Numbered from the stretch's first letter, positions 1 to 5,279 are shown. The stretch: DNA of 5,279 nucleotides from CAYRZL01 sp964428795 (GCA_964428795.1 CAYRZL010000133.1:1-5279), one strand, 5' to 3'. Translations and numbers: made by a program. Notes: generated by a model not told the origin, from the letters alone.

Positions 1-51
1 CTTTTCGCCAATAAGATTCTTTGAAAAATATCTATCTTTCTCTGAATTATG

Positions 52-60
52 TGATATACT
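52..60 (+). promoter_or_regulatory. candidate extended -10 promoter for the HAD-tldDE unit
   Basis: TGATATACT is an extended -10 element: TG, one base, then TATACT, which matches five of six consensus positions. It lies about 90 bases upstream of the first gene. The best -35-like hexamer, TTGAAA at 21-26, is 28 bases away and therefore too far to pair with it, so this would have to work as an extended -10 promoter without a good -35. It is the best promoter candidate ahead of the first gene; the real start site could also lie upstream of the window. Confidence 0.35.
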
Positions 61-132
61 TGGAACGGGATAAATAAAGGGGAATAGGATTGTATTTGAA
101 ATATGGAATAAAAAAGTAATAGTACAGATAAC

Positions 133-140
133 AGAGAGGA
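133..140 (+). promoter_or_regulatory. ribosome binding site of the HAD phosphatase gene
   Basis: AGAGAGGA sits ten bases before the ATG at 151. It supports that ATG as the start, in agreement with the family N-terminus, where the catalytic DxD motif normally lies about ten residues in. Confidence 0.6.
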
Positions 141-150
141 TAATTTTAGA

Positions 151-972
151 ATGAAGAAGATTAAATTAGTCGCTTCCGACTTAGACGGGACATTACTGCC
201 GGAGGGAACGCCCGATATCAATCCGCAATTATTCGATATAATCCGAAAATTACAGAAGAAGGGAATTACTTTTGTGGCAGCCAGCGGAAGGCAGTATGTC
301 AGTATGATAAGTGTACTGGAGCCGGTCAAAAATGAAATTCGCTTTATTGCTGATAATGGAGCTTATGGTGTAAATGGCACAGAGGTGACAGAATGCCGGA
401 GCTTTTCGGAAGAGCTTTTACGGGAAATTGTAGGATATGTAAGAGGTCTATCGGACGTTTTCATGCTGGTGTCTGCGCCGGACGGAGCATACACGGACAG
501 CCGGGACACGGAATTTATGGAGTGGGTTCAAAACGGTTATCAGTTGAAGCTGCACAGAGTGGATGATGTTTTGAACATGGACAAGCCGGTGATTAAAGTG
601 GCAATGTATGGAAAGAAGGAAGACGCAGTTTCTCTGGCGGGACCTGCGCTGCAGCGGTTTGAGGAACGTGCCACTGTAACGGCTTCCGGTGAGCATTGGG
701 TAGACTTTATGGAATATAATGTGGATAAAGGCACTGCACTGAGAAAAATTCAGACAGAATTGGGGATTACGCCGGAGGAGACCATGGCATTTGGGGATAA
801 CAACAACGACATCGGTCTTTTGAAATGTGCAGAAAAAAGCTATGCTGTGGCAAATGCCAGACCGGATGTGAAAGAAACTGCCAGGTATGTATTGACAGAT
901 CCGGGAGCAGACGCCGTTTTGAATGTTTTAAAACAACTGCTCGAAGAGTGTAATTCTGATATCTGTTTCTGA
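151..972 (+). CDS. Cof-type HAD-IIB family hydrolase (sugar-phosphate or nucleotide phosphatase-like)
   Basis: A 273-residue cytosolic haloacid-dehalogenase phosphatase of the Cof subfamily, usual length for that group. All four HAD motifs are visible. Motif I is DLDGT at residues 10-14, with Asp10 the expected nucleophile and Asp12 the general acid/base. Motif II is SGR at 45-47, motif III is Lys193, and motif IV is GDNNND at 215-220, which binds the magnesium. The stretch between motifs II and III (about 85-190) corresponds to the C2B cap that sets substrate choice. Members dephosphorylate small phosphorylated metabolites such as sugar phosphates, pyridoxal phosphate or FMN, often with loose specificity, so no substrate can be named. 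The gene opens the unit and has no terminator behind it, so it is probably co-transcribed with the tldD/tldE pair downstream. Its last codons and stop lie at the edge of a 13-bp tandem repeat, so the C-terminal residues ICF are repeat-encoded. The family call is secure; the substrate is unknown. Confidence 0.93.
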   Translation: MKKIKLVASDLDGTLLPEGTPDINPQLFDIIRKLQKKGITFVAASGRQYVSMISVLEPVKNEIRFIADNGAYGVNGTEVTECRSFSEELLREIVGYVRGLSDVFMLVSAPDGAYTDSRDTEFMEWVQNGYQLKLHRVDDVLNMDKPVIKVAMYGKKEDAVSLAGPALQRFEERATVTASGEHWVDFMEYNVDKGTALRKIQTELGITPEETMAFGDNNNDIGLLKCAEKSYAVANARPDVKETARYVLTDPGADAVLNVLKQLLEECNSDICF

Positions 973-1027
973 TATCTGTTTCTGATATCTGTCTATGATA
1001 TCTATCTATGATATCTGTCTATGATAT
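958..1027 (+). repeat. tandem 13-bp repeat, five copies plus a partial sixth
   Basis: Five head-to-tail 13-bp units begin at 958, 971, 984, 997 and 1010, followed by a five-base partial copy (GATAT) at 1023-1027. Units 1 and 2 read GATATCTGTTTCT, units 3 and 5 read GATATCTGTCTAT, and unit 4 differs from unit 3 by one base. Each full unit contains the palindrome GATATC. The array covers the last codons and stop of the HAD gene and most of the spacer before tldD. Because 13 is not a multiple of three, gain or loss of a unit shifts every frame across the array. The HAD stop is completed at the unit 1/2 junction, so copy-number change should alter mainly the spacer length. This looks like replication-slippage DNA; no function is shown. 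Confidence 0.9.
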
Positions 1028-1045
1028 TAAAATATATTTTTGGAT

Positions 1046-1052
1046 GGGAGGG
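1046..1052 (+). promoter_or_regulatory. ribosome binding site that decides the tldD start (GTG at 1062)
   Basis: GGGAGGG lies nine bases before GTG at 1062 and is the only good Shine-Dalgarno sequence in this spacer. It argues against the longer in-frame ATG at 1008, which falls inside the tandem repeat and has no such site. It also argues against ATG 1044, which overlaps the site itself. Confidence 0.7.
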
Positions 1053-1061
1053 TACCCAAAA

Positions 1062-2492
1062 GTGAAAGTAAAAGAAAGTCAATATTTAAAAGAAGTAAAA
1101 CCGTTATTGAAAAAACTCCTGAGCCGGCTGCTGGAGATTTATCCCTATGCATCGATTCTGGCAACGGATGCGCTGGCATTCAATTACAGGGTGAATAAAG
1201 TCCAGACTTCTATGGCAGAGGATGAAGATTTATCCAACCGTGGATTTGTGATCAAAGTGTACGATGGACAGGCGTATGGAGAATACTCTTTCAACGCTAT
1301 TTCTGAAGATTGCATGGAAGAGATCGTGGAGGCTGTTCAAAAGGTGATCACGCTGAAAGAAGCGGTAGGAGACTGCACCTTAAGCCGGTATCAGATTTTA
1401 GCGGACGAGCCATGTGTATTTGCGGAAAGCACGGAATATAAAACCGCACCGGAAGACATGGGAGATGAAGAAATTCTTTGCAGACTGACGGAATTGAAGG
1501 ATAAGGGGCTGGCATTTGACGAAAAAGTAATAAATGCAACTGCCGGATTAAGCTATCAGAGATATAGTAAGTTGTTTCTTTCTGAAAATCGTGATATGGA
1601 ACAGAATGTGCTCTGGACCAATGGTGTGTTGATGATCGATGTTCGGAAAGGGGAGCAGACAAAATACAGCTATCGTGGTTTTTCCAATCTGGGAGGTGTG
1701 GAATTGCTGGATTCCATGGAAGCCCATATTGCCGAAGTTGGGCAGAATGCGTTGGATCTTCTGGAAGCAGAACCGATGGTCCCGGGAGAGTATGACTGTA
1801 TTTGTACGCCGCCTGTTACCGGCATGATTGCCCATGAAGCGTTCGGGCACGGAGTCGAGATGGATATGTTTGTCAAAGATCGTGCTTTGGCACAGTCTTA
1901 TGTTGGCGAATGTGTGGCTGCCCCGATTTTAACTATGCACGATGGAGCGGGTATGCAGGGAAGATTAGAGACGGCCAGCTATTTCTTTGATGATGAGGGC
2001 GTGCTCTCCACAGATACGATCGTCATCAAACATGGTATTCTTCAGGCAGGAATTTCCGATGCACAGTCTGCCATGCATCTGGGAACGGTTCCTACCGGAA
2101 ACGGACGCCGGGAGAGCTATAAGAGAAAAGCATATGCGCGTATGACAAATACCTGGTTTGAACCCGGAACTGATAAGCTGGAGGACATGATCGCATCCAT
2201 CAAATACGGTTTTTTGCTGGACGATCCGTCCAGCGGTATGGAGGATCCGAAAAACTGGGGGATTCAGTTGATGGTAAATATTGCAAGGGAGATCAAAGAC
2301 GGAAAACTTACGGGCAGGATATTTTCTCCTATCGTACTGACCGGTTATGTGCCGGATCTGCTGAAATCCATCACGATGATGTCTGAAAAGGCAGAGCTTT
2401 GCGGCTCCGGATTTTGCGGTAAGGGATACAAGGAATGGCTCAAGGTCTCCGATGGAGGCCCATGTATAAAGGCACGAATCCGATTGGGCTGA
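1062..2492 (+). CDS. tldD: TldD-type zinc metallopeptidase (U62 family), catalytic partner
   Basis: A 476-residue cytosolic metallopeptidase of the TldD/PmbA family, close to the roughly 480 residues of E. coli TldD. The metal site HEAFGH (pattern HExxxH) is at residues 258-263. Cys452, in GSGFCGKGYK, aligns by eye with the third zinc ligand of E. coli TldD (in CGKEGQ). The N-terminal half is the mixed alpha/beta domain and the C-terminal half, with both metal-binding segments, is the protease domain. In E. coli, TldD and TldE form a peptidase that trims unfolded or modified peptides, including the microcin B17 precursor and the antitoxin CcdA; the natural substrate here is unknown. The start is GTG 1062, supported by GGGAGGG at 1046; an in-frame ATG at 1008 would add 18 residues read out of the repeat and spacer, which look non-coding. 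The stop lies 39 bases before the preferred tldE start, so the two are almost certainly an operon. All key residues are intact. Confidence 0.93.
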   Translation: MKVKESQYLKEVKPLLKKLLSRLLEIYPYASILATDALAFNYRVNKVQTSMAEDEDLSNRGFVIKVYDGQAYGEYSFNAISEDCMEEIVEAVQKVITLKEAVGDCTLSRYQILADEPCVFAESTEYKTAPEDMGDEEILCRLTELKDKGLAFDEKVINATAGLSYQRYSKLFLSENRDMEQNVLWTNGVLMIDVRKGEQTKYSYRGFSNLGGVELLDSMEAHIAEVGQNALDLLEAEPMVPGEYDCICTPPVTGMIAHEAFGHGVEMDMFVKDRALAQSYVGECVAAPILTMHDGAGMQGRLETASYFFDDEGVLSTDTIVIKHGILQAGISDAQSAMHLGTVPTGNGRRESYKRKAYARMTNTWFEPGTDKLEDMIASIKYGFLLDDPSSGMEDPKNWGIQLMVNIAREIKDGKLTGRIFSPIVLTGYVPDLLKSITMMSEKAELCGSGFCGKGYKEWLKVSDGGPCIKARIRLG

Positions 2493-2521
2493 TGAAAAGA
2501 GTAATTGTTCAGAAAAAAGAT

Positions 2522-2525
2522 GGAG
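2522..2525 (+). promoter_or_regulatory. ribosome binding site favouring the tldE start at 2532
   Basis: GGAG followed by a six-base spacer precedes ATG 2532. The alternative starts in the same frame, TTG 2505 and ATG 2520, have only A-rich sequence in front of them, so this short site is the best guide to the tldE start. Confidence 0.5.
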
Positions 2526-2531
2526 AAAGCT

Positions 2532-3812
2532 ATGGTTACGTTGATTTTAAAAATATTGGAGGAAAGCCAGGTTAGAACATGGTTGATAGAGGAGAACTGC
2601 CGGGAGAGTGCGGAACTGTTTTTTATAAAGAAAAAGCTGGATATGCGACGTATTGCAGATGTAAATACCATTCGCGTGACGGTATATCGGGATTTTGAAA
2701 AGGATGGCGTGAAATGTCGCGGAAATGCTGCATTTATGGTGGAACCCTCCATGACAGAACAGGAGATTTCAGAAAAATGTAAAAGAGCATATGCGGCGGC
2801 TGCTTTTGTGCCCAACCCGTATTATGAAATTGCTGATCCGGTAAAAGAAGAGTGCGCAATTATGGAGAGTGATCTGGCAGAAATATCTTTGGAGGAGGCA
2901 GCAGGAAAAGTTGCGGCGGCTATTTATGAGGCGGATTGTGACGAGAAAAGTTATGTAAACTCCGCAGAGGTTTTTGTGGAGAGAGAAAAGGTGCATATCT
3001 TAAATTCCAGAGGCGTGGATGTGAGCTATATCAAGTATAATACCAATGGTGAGTTTGTAGGACAGTGTAAAGAACCGTTGGATGTAGAGACACACAGAAG
3101 TTTTTCTTATGACAGCCTGAACACGGAAGCTCTGACCGGGGAAGTTCGTGAGACCCTGCAGCTTACCAGGGATCGTGCACTTGCCAGCGAGGCGCCGAAA
3201 GCCGGAACCTATGATGTGATTTTATCGGGAACCTATGCAGCTACGATTTTTGAATACTATGCAGATCGCTCCAGCGGAAGTTATATCTATCAGGGGTATT
3301 CGGATTATAAGACCGGGGCGTTTGTGCAGGGGAAGAAAGAGGAGTTGGAAGGTCAGATGCTGAATCTGACTTATATACCTACGCAGCCATTCAGCAAGGA
3401 AGGAACCCCAATGAAAGAACTGCCCTGCATCGAAGATGGCGTGTTTAAAAATATTCATGGGGGAGTGCGTTTCGCCCACTATCTGAATGTCCCTGCAACT
3501 GGCGCTTATGAAAAGCTGGCGTGTGAGCCGGGACAGATGCCATTTGAGGAGATGAAAAGGAAAAAGGGCTTGTATGTGGTGAATTTTTCCGATTTCCAGA
3601 TGGATGCTCTGAGCGGTTACTATGGAGGTGAGATCCGTCTGGCATATTTGAATGATGGAGAAAAAATCACTCCCGTGACAGGAGGTTCTATCAGCGGAAC
3701 CATTTACGATGCACAGAAAAACTTTGTGTTCTCAAGGGAAACACAGGATATCAGCACCTTCAGAGGACCGAAGGCGCTGCTTTTGAAGAATGTCACCGTA
3801 GCCGGCATGTAG
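2532..3812 (+). CDS. TldE/PmbA-like partner of TldD
   Basis: A TldD/PmbA-family protein of 426 residues from ATG 2532; the open frame extends up to TTG 2505, which would give 435. It lacks the HExxxH motif and the zinc cysteine, as expected for the non-catalytic TldE subunit, which completes the active cleft of TldD. Family features include RDFEKDG in the N-terminal domain, EYYADRSSGSYIYQG around the cleft, and the C-terminal stretch with GGEIRLAYLNDG and GGSISG. It follows tldD by 39 bases with no terminator between them, so equal co-expression is likely. ATG 2532 is preferred for its GGAG site and because it places the conserved W-L-I-E-E segment about 17 residues from the start, where I expect it in clostridial homologues; ATG 2520 is a fair alternative. 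A separate ATG at 2492 overlaps the tldD stop as TGATG, but its frame closes after 27 codons and is not the family frame. A strong terminator follows about 40 bases after the stop. Confidence 0.9.
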   Translation: MVTLILKILEESQVRTWLIEENCRESAELFFIKKKLDMRRIADVNTIRVTVYRDFEKDGVKCRGNAAFMVEPSMTEQEISEKCKRAYAAAAFVPNPYYEIADPVKEECAIMESDLAEISLEEAAGKVAAAIYEADCDEKSYVNSAEVFVEREKVHILNSRGVDVSYIKYNTNGEFVGQCKEPLDVETHRSFSYDSLNTEALTGEVRETLQLTRDRALASEAPKAGTYDVILSGTYAATIFEYYADRSSGSYIYQGYSDYKTGAFVQGKKEELEGQMLNLTYIPTQPFSKEGTPMKELPCIEDGVFKNIHGGVRFAHYLNVPATGAYEKLACEPGQMPFEEMKRKKGLYVVNFSDFQMDALSGYYGGEIRLAYLNDGEKITPVTGGSISGTIYDAQKNFVFSRETQDISTFRGPKALLLKNVTVAGM

Positions 3813-3852
3813 CTTGTATGAGCGTGGAATACAAAGCAATATGAAAATAAAG

Positions 3853-3886
3853 AAATAGCTGTCATGAATTTGGCAGCTGTTTTTTT
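3853..3886 (+). terminator. Rho-independent terminator closing the HAD-tldD-tldE unit
   Basis: The core stem AGCTGTC (3857-3863) pairs with GGCAGCT (3872-3878) over seven positions, one of them G-T, around an eight-base loop. Flanking A/T pairs extend it, and seven T residues (3880-3886) follow. It lies about 40 bases after the tldE stop on the plus strand. There is no matching strong A-run on the other side, so it is probably one-directional. Confidence 0.88.
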
Positions 3887-3915
3887 ATTATTTCTAGTGA
3901 ATGTACACAAAAAAT

Positions 3916-3926
3916 GATACTATAAA
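3916..3926 (+). promoter_or_regulatory. weak candidate -10 region ahead of the macro-domain remnant
   Basis: GATACTATAAA contains TATAAA (3921-3926), five of six matches to the -10 consensus, directly after the terminator and about 30 bases before the first ATG of the macro frame. The best -35 is only GTGAAT at 3897-3902, three of six matches at 18 bases. The region is AT-rich, so chance matches are likely. Confidence 0.2.
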
Positions 3927-3930
3927 CTAA

Positions 3931-4740
3931 AATATAAATGCAGCCAACCCGACCCTGATGGGAAACAGGTCCGGTGTTCCGCCAACGGTGGATTATGCGA
4001 TTCATCGTGCGGTGGACAGACAGAATCGGTGTAATGGATATTTGGATGAGCGTATCAAAGAGACGTTTGACGGAGCAGGTCCGGATGAAAACGAAAAGAT
4101 ACGCTGTGAGCGGGGACAGGTAGTCAGCACCCCCGGGTATGGATTTTGTGATACGATTTTATATACTGTGGGACCAAAAAGTGATGACAGGGTATGCAAA
4201 CCAAATGTATGCTCCAGTTCGCTTATTTATAATCTGGAGATGTGTTATAAAAACATTGTAGAGGAGGCTGTGAAAAATCGAAGTATTACCAAAATTGCGG
4301 TGCCCCTTATTGGAGCCGGAAATTATGAGATTGATTATGAGCTTGCTGTAAAGACAGCGATCACAACCCTTTACAATACGTTGCTGCAAATGAAGCATCA
4401 GGATTCGGAATTTTTTGAATATGTAAAGCTGGAGAAGATTTTTCTTCTGGTAATAGATTGGAGTAAATTTCAACGGGCAAAAAATATTCTGGAAACGTAT
4501 AAAAAAGTATTTGATAAGGAACATCGGGTCGTATCCAGAAGCTCCACGGAGAGTATGCGCGCATTGCATAAAGAAATTAAGCTGAATGACGAGAAGCGGG
4601 TATATTGTCATTTGCATAAGCGTATACTCTCTTTTGGATACGGTGACATATTTGCTGGCACTTATCATATTTGCGGATATCCAGAGACCGTCTGCAAACA
4701 CGATCCGGTCAATGTTAATGCTGGCAATCAATTATATTGA
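3931..4740 (+). pseudogene. macro-domain (ADP-ribose-binding) protein, 5'-truncated and probably frameshifted
   Basis: The open frame from TAA 3928-3930 encodes a recognisable macro domain. Its first ATG is at 3958, giving 260 residues to the TGA at 4738-4740. The ligand-binding motif NAANPTL is encoded at 3937-3957, before any start codon, and no Shine-Dalgarno site precedes 3958. The first strand and the usual GDI segment are therefore missing. Numbering from 3958, VDYAIHRA (11-18) is the binding-loop helix, STPGYGF...ILYTVGP (57-73) is the central strand, and IAVPLIGAGNYEID (113-126) is the second ligand loop. Macro domains bind or hydrolyse ADP-ribose, O-acetyl-ADP-ribose or ADP-ribosylated targets; which applies here is not visible. 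The loop between NAAN and VDYAIH carries MGNRSGVPPT in place of the common polyglycine run. Real coding probably ends near residue 210-225, since the rest is rich in Cys and His and overlaps a convincing membrane frame shifted by one base. It lies beyond the operon terminator. Confident of the domain, fairly confident it is broken. Confidence 0.7.
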
Positions 4741-4972
4741 AGTTTCTGTAAATATAGCATTGCTGTATGCAGTGTTTTCAGGTATGCAGGTCGGATTTTG
4801 GGAGGCATCCATCTATGGTTTGACCGGTAATTATAGTATAGAACCTCATTCTGTCATTGTGTTGGTAAACTCCGCTGCAAAATTTTTCTTTGTAACAATG
4901 GTGTTTGGATATTTTGTAAATCATTTGCGTCAGAGAAAATTCAGGGACATGATGGGCAAAGAGGTTGAATGA
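4586..4972 (+). CDS. small membrane protein, probably a C-terminal fragment; channel-like layout
   Basis: A 128-residue frame I cannot assign to a named family. Three hydrophobic segments are visible at about 7-30, 43-65 and 88-111. Between the second and third is a short aromatic/glycine stretch, FWEASIYGLTGNY (71-83), and a basic tail HLRQRKFR follows (113-120). The order helix, re-entrant-like stretch, helix, basic tail recalls two-helix potassium-channel domains, but the TVGYG filter is absent, so this is only a resemblance. The ATG at 4586 follows an in-frame TGA (4583-4585) immediately and has no clear ribosome binding site, and a first membrane span starting at residue 7 suggests a missing N-terminal part. 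Its first 155 bases overlap the macro-domain frame, one base out of phase. It may be the C-terminal membrane part of the same ancestral gene, separated by a frameshift, or a different gene joined by deletion. Coding potential is supported by the clean hydrophobic pattern; function is unknown. Confidence 0.55.
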   Translation: MTRSGYIVICISVYSLLDTVTYLLALIIFADIQRPSANTIRSMLMLAINYIEVSVNIALLYAVFSGMQVGFWEASIYGLTGNYSIEPHSVIVLVNSAAKFFFVTMVFGYFVNHLRQRKFRDMMGKEVE

Positions 4973-5005
4973 GGCGCATTTTCTGTTGTATATGGAATAA
5001 ACACA

Positions 5006-5050
5006 TTTCATTTGTAAATAATAAATCTATACGAAATGAAACTCGTATGG
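5006..5050. promoter_or_regulatory. two overlapping inverted repeats upstream of the small membrane-protein gene
   Basis: TTTCATTT (5006-5013) is the perfect inverse of AAATGAAA (5034-5041), 20 bases apart. ATACGA (5029-5034) is the perfect inverse of TCGTAT (5043-5048) around an eight-base loop, extendable to CTATACGA/TCGTATGG with one G-T pair. The two share the base at 5034, and the loop of the second lies in the right arm of the first, so they could form alternative hairpins. There is no T-run, so this is not a standard terminator. A repressor operator or a leader structure ahead of the gene at 5079 is possible; a chance AT-rich repeat is also possible for the first pair. Confidence 0.4.
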
Positions 5051-5062
5051 AAGATAAGATGT

Positions 5063-5070
5063 AAAGGAGA
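5063..5070 (+). promoter_or_regulatory. strong ribosome binding site for the 46-residue gene
   Basis: AAAGGAGA lies eight to nine bases before ATG 5079. This near-consensus site is the main reason to accept the short frame as a real gene. Confidence 0.7.
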
Positions 5071-5078
5071 TGTGTGTA

Positions 5079-5219
5079 ATGCTTCAGATATTTGTGGCTA
5101 TTGGAGTAGTGTTTTCGTTATTTGCAGCTTTTGTTGTTTATTGCTGTTTATGGATGGCAGGAACTGTGGACCGAATGGATGAGATGGCGAGAAAGCGCAG
5201 AGAAGATGAAAACCGATAA
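5079..5219 (+). CDS. small single-span membrane protein, 46 residues, hypothetical
   Basis: A 46-residue frame from ATG 5079 to TAA 5217-5219. Residues 4-27 form one hydrophobic span that includes FVVYCCLWMAG; the rest (31-46) is short and strongly charged, ending RKRREDENR. This predicts a small inner-membrane protein with a cytosolic charged tail under the positive-inside rule. The strong AAAGGAGA site and the clean helix-plus-tail layout support a genuine gene. Proteins of this size and layout are frequent in prophages and integrative elements of Firmicutes, but I do not recognise a named family. The next gene starts 38 bases later with a similar ribosome binding site, so the two are probably co-transcribed. 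No function can be given. Confidence 0.7.
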   Translation: MLQIFVAIGVVFSLFAAFVVYCCLWMAGTVDRMDEMARKRREDENR

Positions 5220-5240
5220 GGAATCAATATAAAAAATTAC

Positions 5241-5247
5241 AAAGGAG
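5241..5247 (+). promoter_or_regulatory. ribosome binding site of the partial gene at the window end
   Basis: AAAGGAG lies ten bases before ATG 5258 and closely resembles the site of the preceding small gene. Confidence 0.65.
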
Positions 5248-5257
5248 AAGGGCAAGT

Positions 5258-5279
5258 ATGGATGAGTTTAAGTGGGACG
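5258..5279 (+). CDS. start of an unidentified gene, cut by the window end
   Basis: ATG 5258 begins a frame reading MDEFKWD before the window ends, seven full codons. The start is supported by AAAGGAG at 5241-5247 and by its position 38 bases after the preceding small gene. Too little is present to name a product. Confidence 0.55.

Noticed and set aside
90..119. A nine-codon leader frame (TTG start) behind AAAGGGG upstream of the HAD gene
   Set aside because: It has a weak start codon, no amino-acid bias suggesting attenuation, and no terminator or anti-terminator structure after it.
1020..1025. TATGAT as a -10 element for a separate tldD promoter
   Set aside because: The hexamer arises from the repeat unit itself and no acceptable -35 lies 15-19 bases upstream.
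958..1027. Tandem 13-bp units considered as a CRISPR array or iteron-type origin
   Set aside because: Units are contiguous with no unique spacers, which rules out CRISPR. There is no replication gene nearby and the array overlaps the end of a coding region, so an origin is unlikely.
4159..4731. Long minus-strand open frame (190 residues)
   Set aside because: It lies opposite the macro-domain frame, has no ribosome binding site or recognisable motif, and its composition is that of an antisense shadow.
3958..4740. Macro frame plus membrane frame as a type II Thoeris ThsA effector
   Set aside because: In ThsA of that type the membrane helices come first and the macro domain, of a different subtype, comes last. 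No TIR (ThsB) gene is present in the window.
4614..4740. C-terminal tail of the macro frame (Cys/His-rich) as a zinc-binding domain
   Set aside because: The Cys and His spacing fits no regular zinc motif, and the same bases encode a clear transmembrane helix in the neighbouring frame, so the tail is best read as out-of-frame sequence.
4973..5078. Intergenic stretch searched for a standard promoter
   Set aside because: TTGTAT at 4986 and TATACG at 5028 are the best hexamers, but they are too far apart to pair and neither has a good partner.

Overview
The window looks like a chromosomal segment from a Gram-positive anaerobe of the Clostridia, most likely Lachnospiraceae. Three things suggest this: purine-rich Shine-Dalgarno sites of the AGGAG type, moderate to low GC with AT-rich spacers, and a TldD C-terminus of the form GSGFCGKGYKEW...SDGG that I associate with clostridial TldD proteins. 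The family-level placement is an inference from memory, not from a search.

Left part (1-3886): a compact plus-strand unit. A Cof-type HAD phosphatase (151-972) is followed by a short spacer holding five tandem 13-bp repeats. Next come a TldD-type zinc metalloprotease (GTG start at 1062, end 2492) and its TldE/PmbA-type partner (most likely start 2532, end 3812). No terminator is visible between these genes, and a clear Rho-independent terminator closes the unit at about 3853-3886. TldD and TldE are expected to act together as a heteromeric peptidase, with TldD carrying the metal site. The HAD protein has no evident functional link to them beyond probable co-transcription.

Middle part (3888-4972): a degraded-looking accessory region. 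A macro-domain (ADP-ribose-binding) reading frame has lost its first strand: the conserved NAANP motif lies upstream of the first ATG, with an in-frame TAA just before it. Near 4586-4600 the plausible coding frame switches by one base into a 128-residue membrane protein with three hydrophobic segments, the last two separated by a short aromatic/glycine stretch. The region is either one frameshifted macro-plus-membrane gene or two truncated genes joined by deletion. It is the most interesting part of the window. The idea of a nucleotide-sensing membrane effector is speculative, and the copy here is probably non-functional.

Right part (4973-5279): a short intergenic stretch with two overlapping inverted repeats, then a small 46-residue single-span membrane protein (5079-5219) with a strong ribosome binding site. 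The first seven codons of another gene (from 5258), also with a strong site, run off the end. Tight runs of very small genes with strong ribosome binding sites are common in prophages and integrative elements, so an accessory element may begin here; the window is too short to tell.

I found no RNA genes, CRISPR arrays, insertion sequences or transposases.
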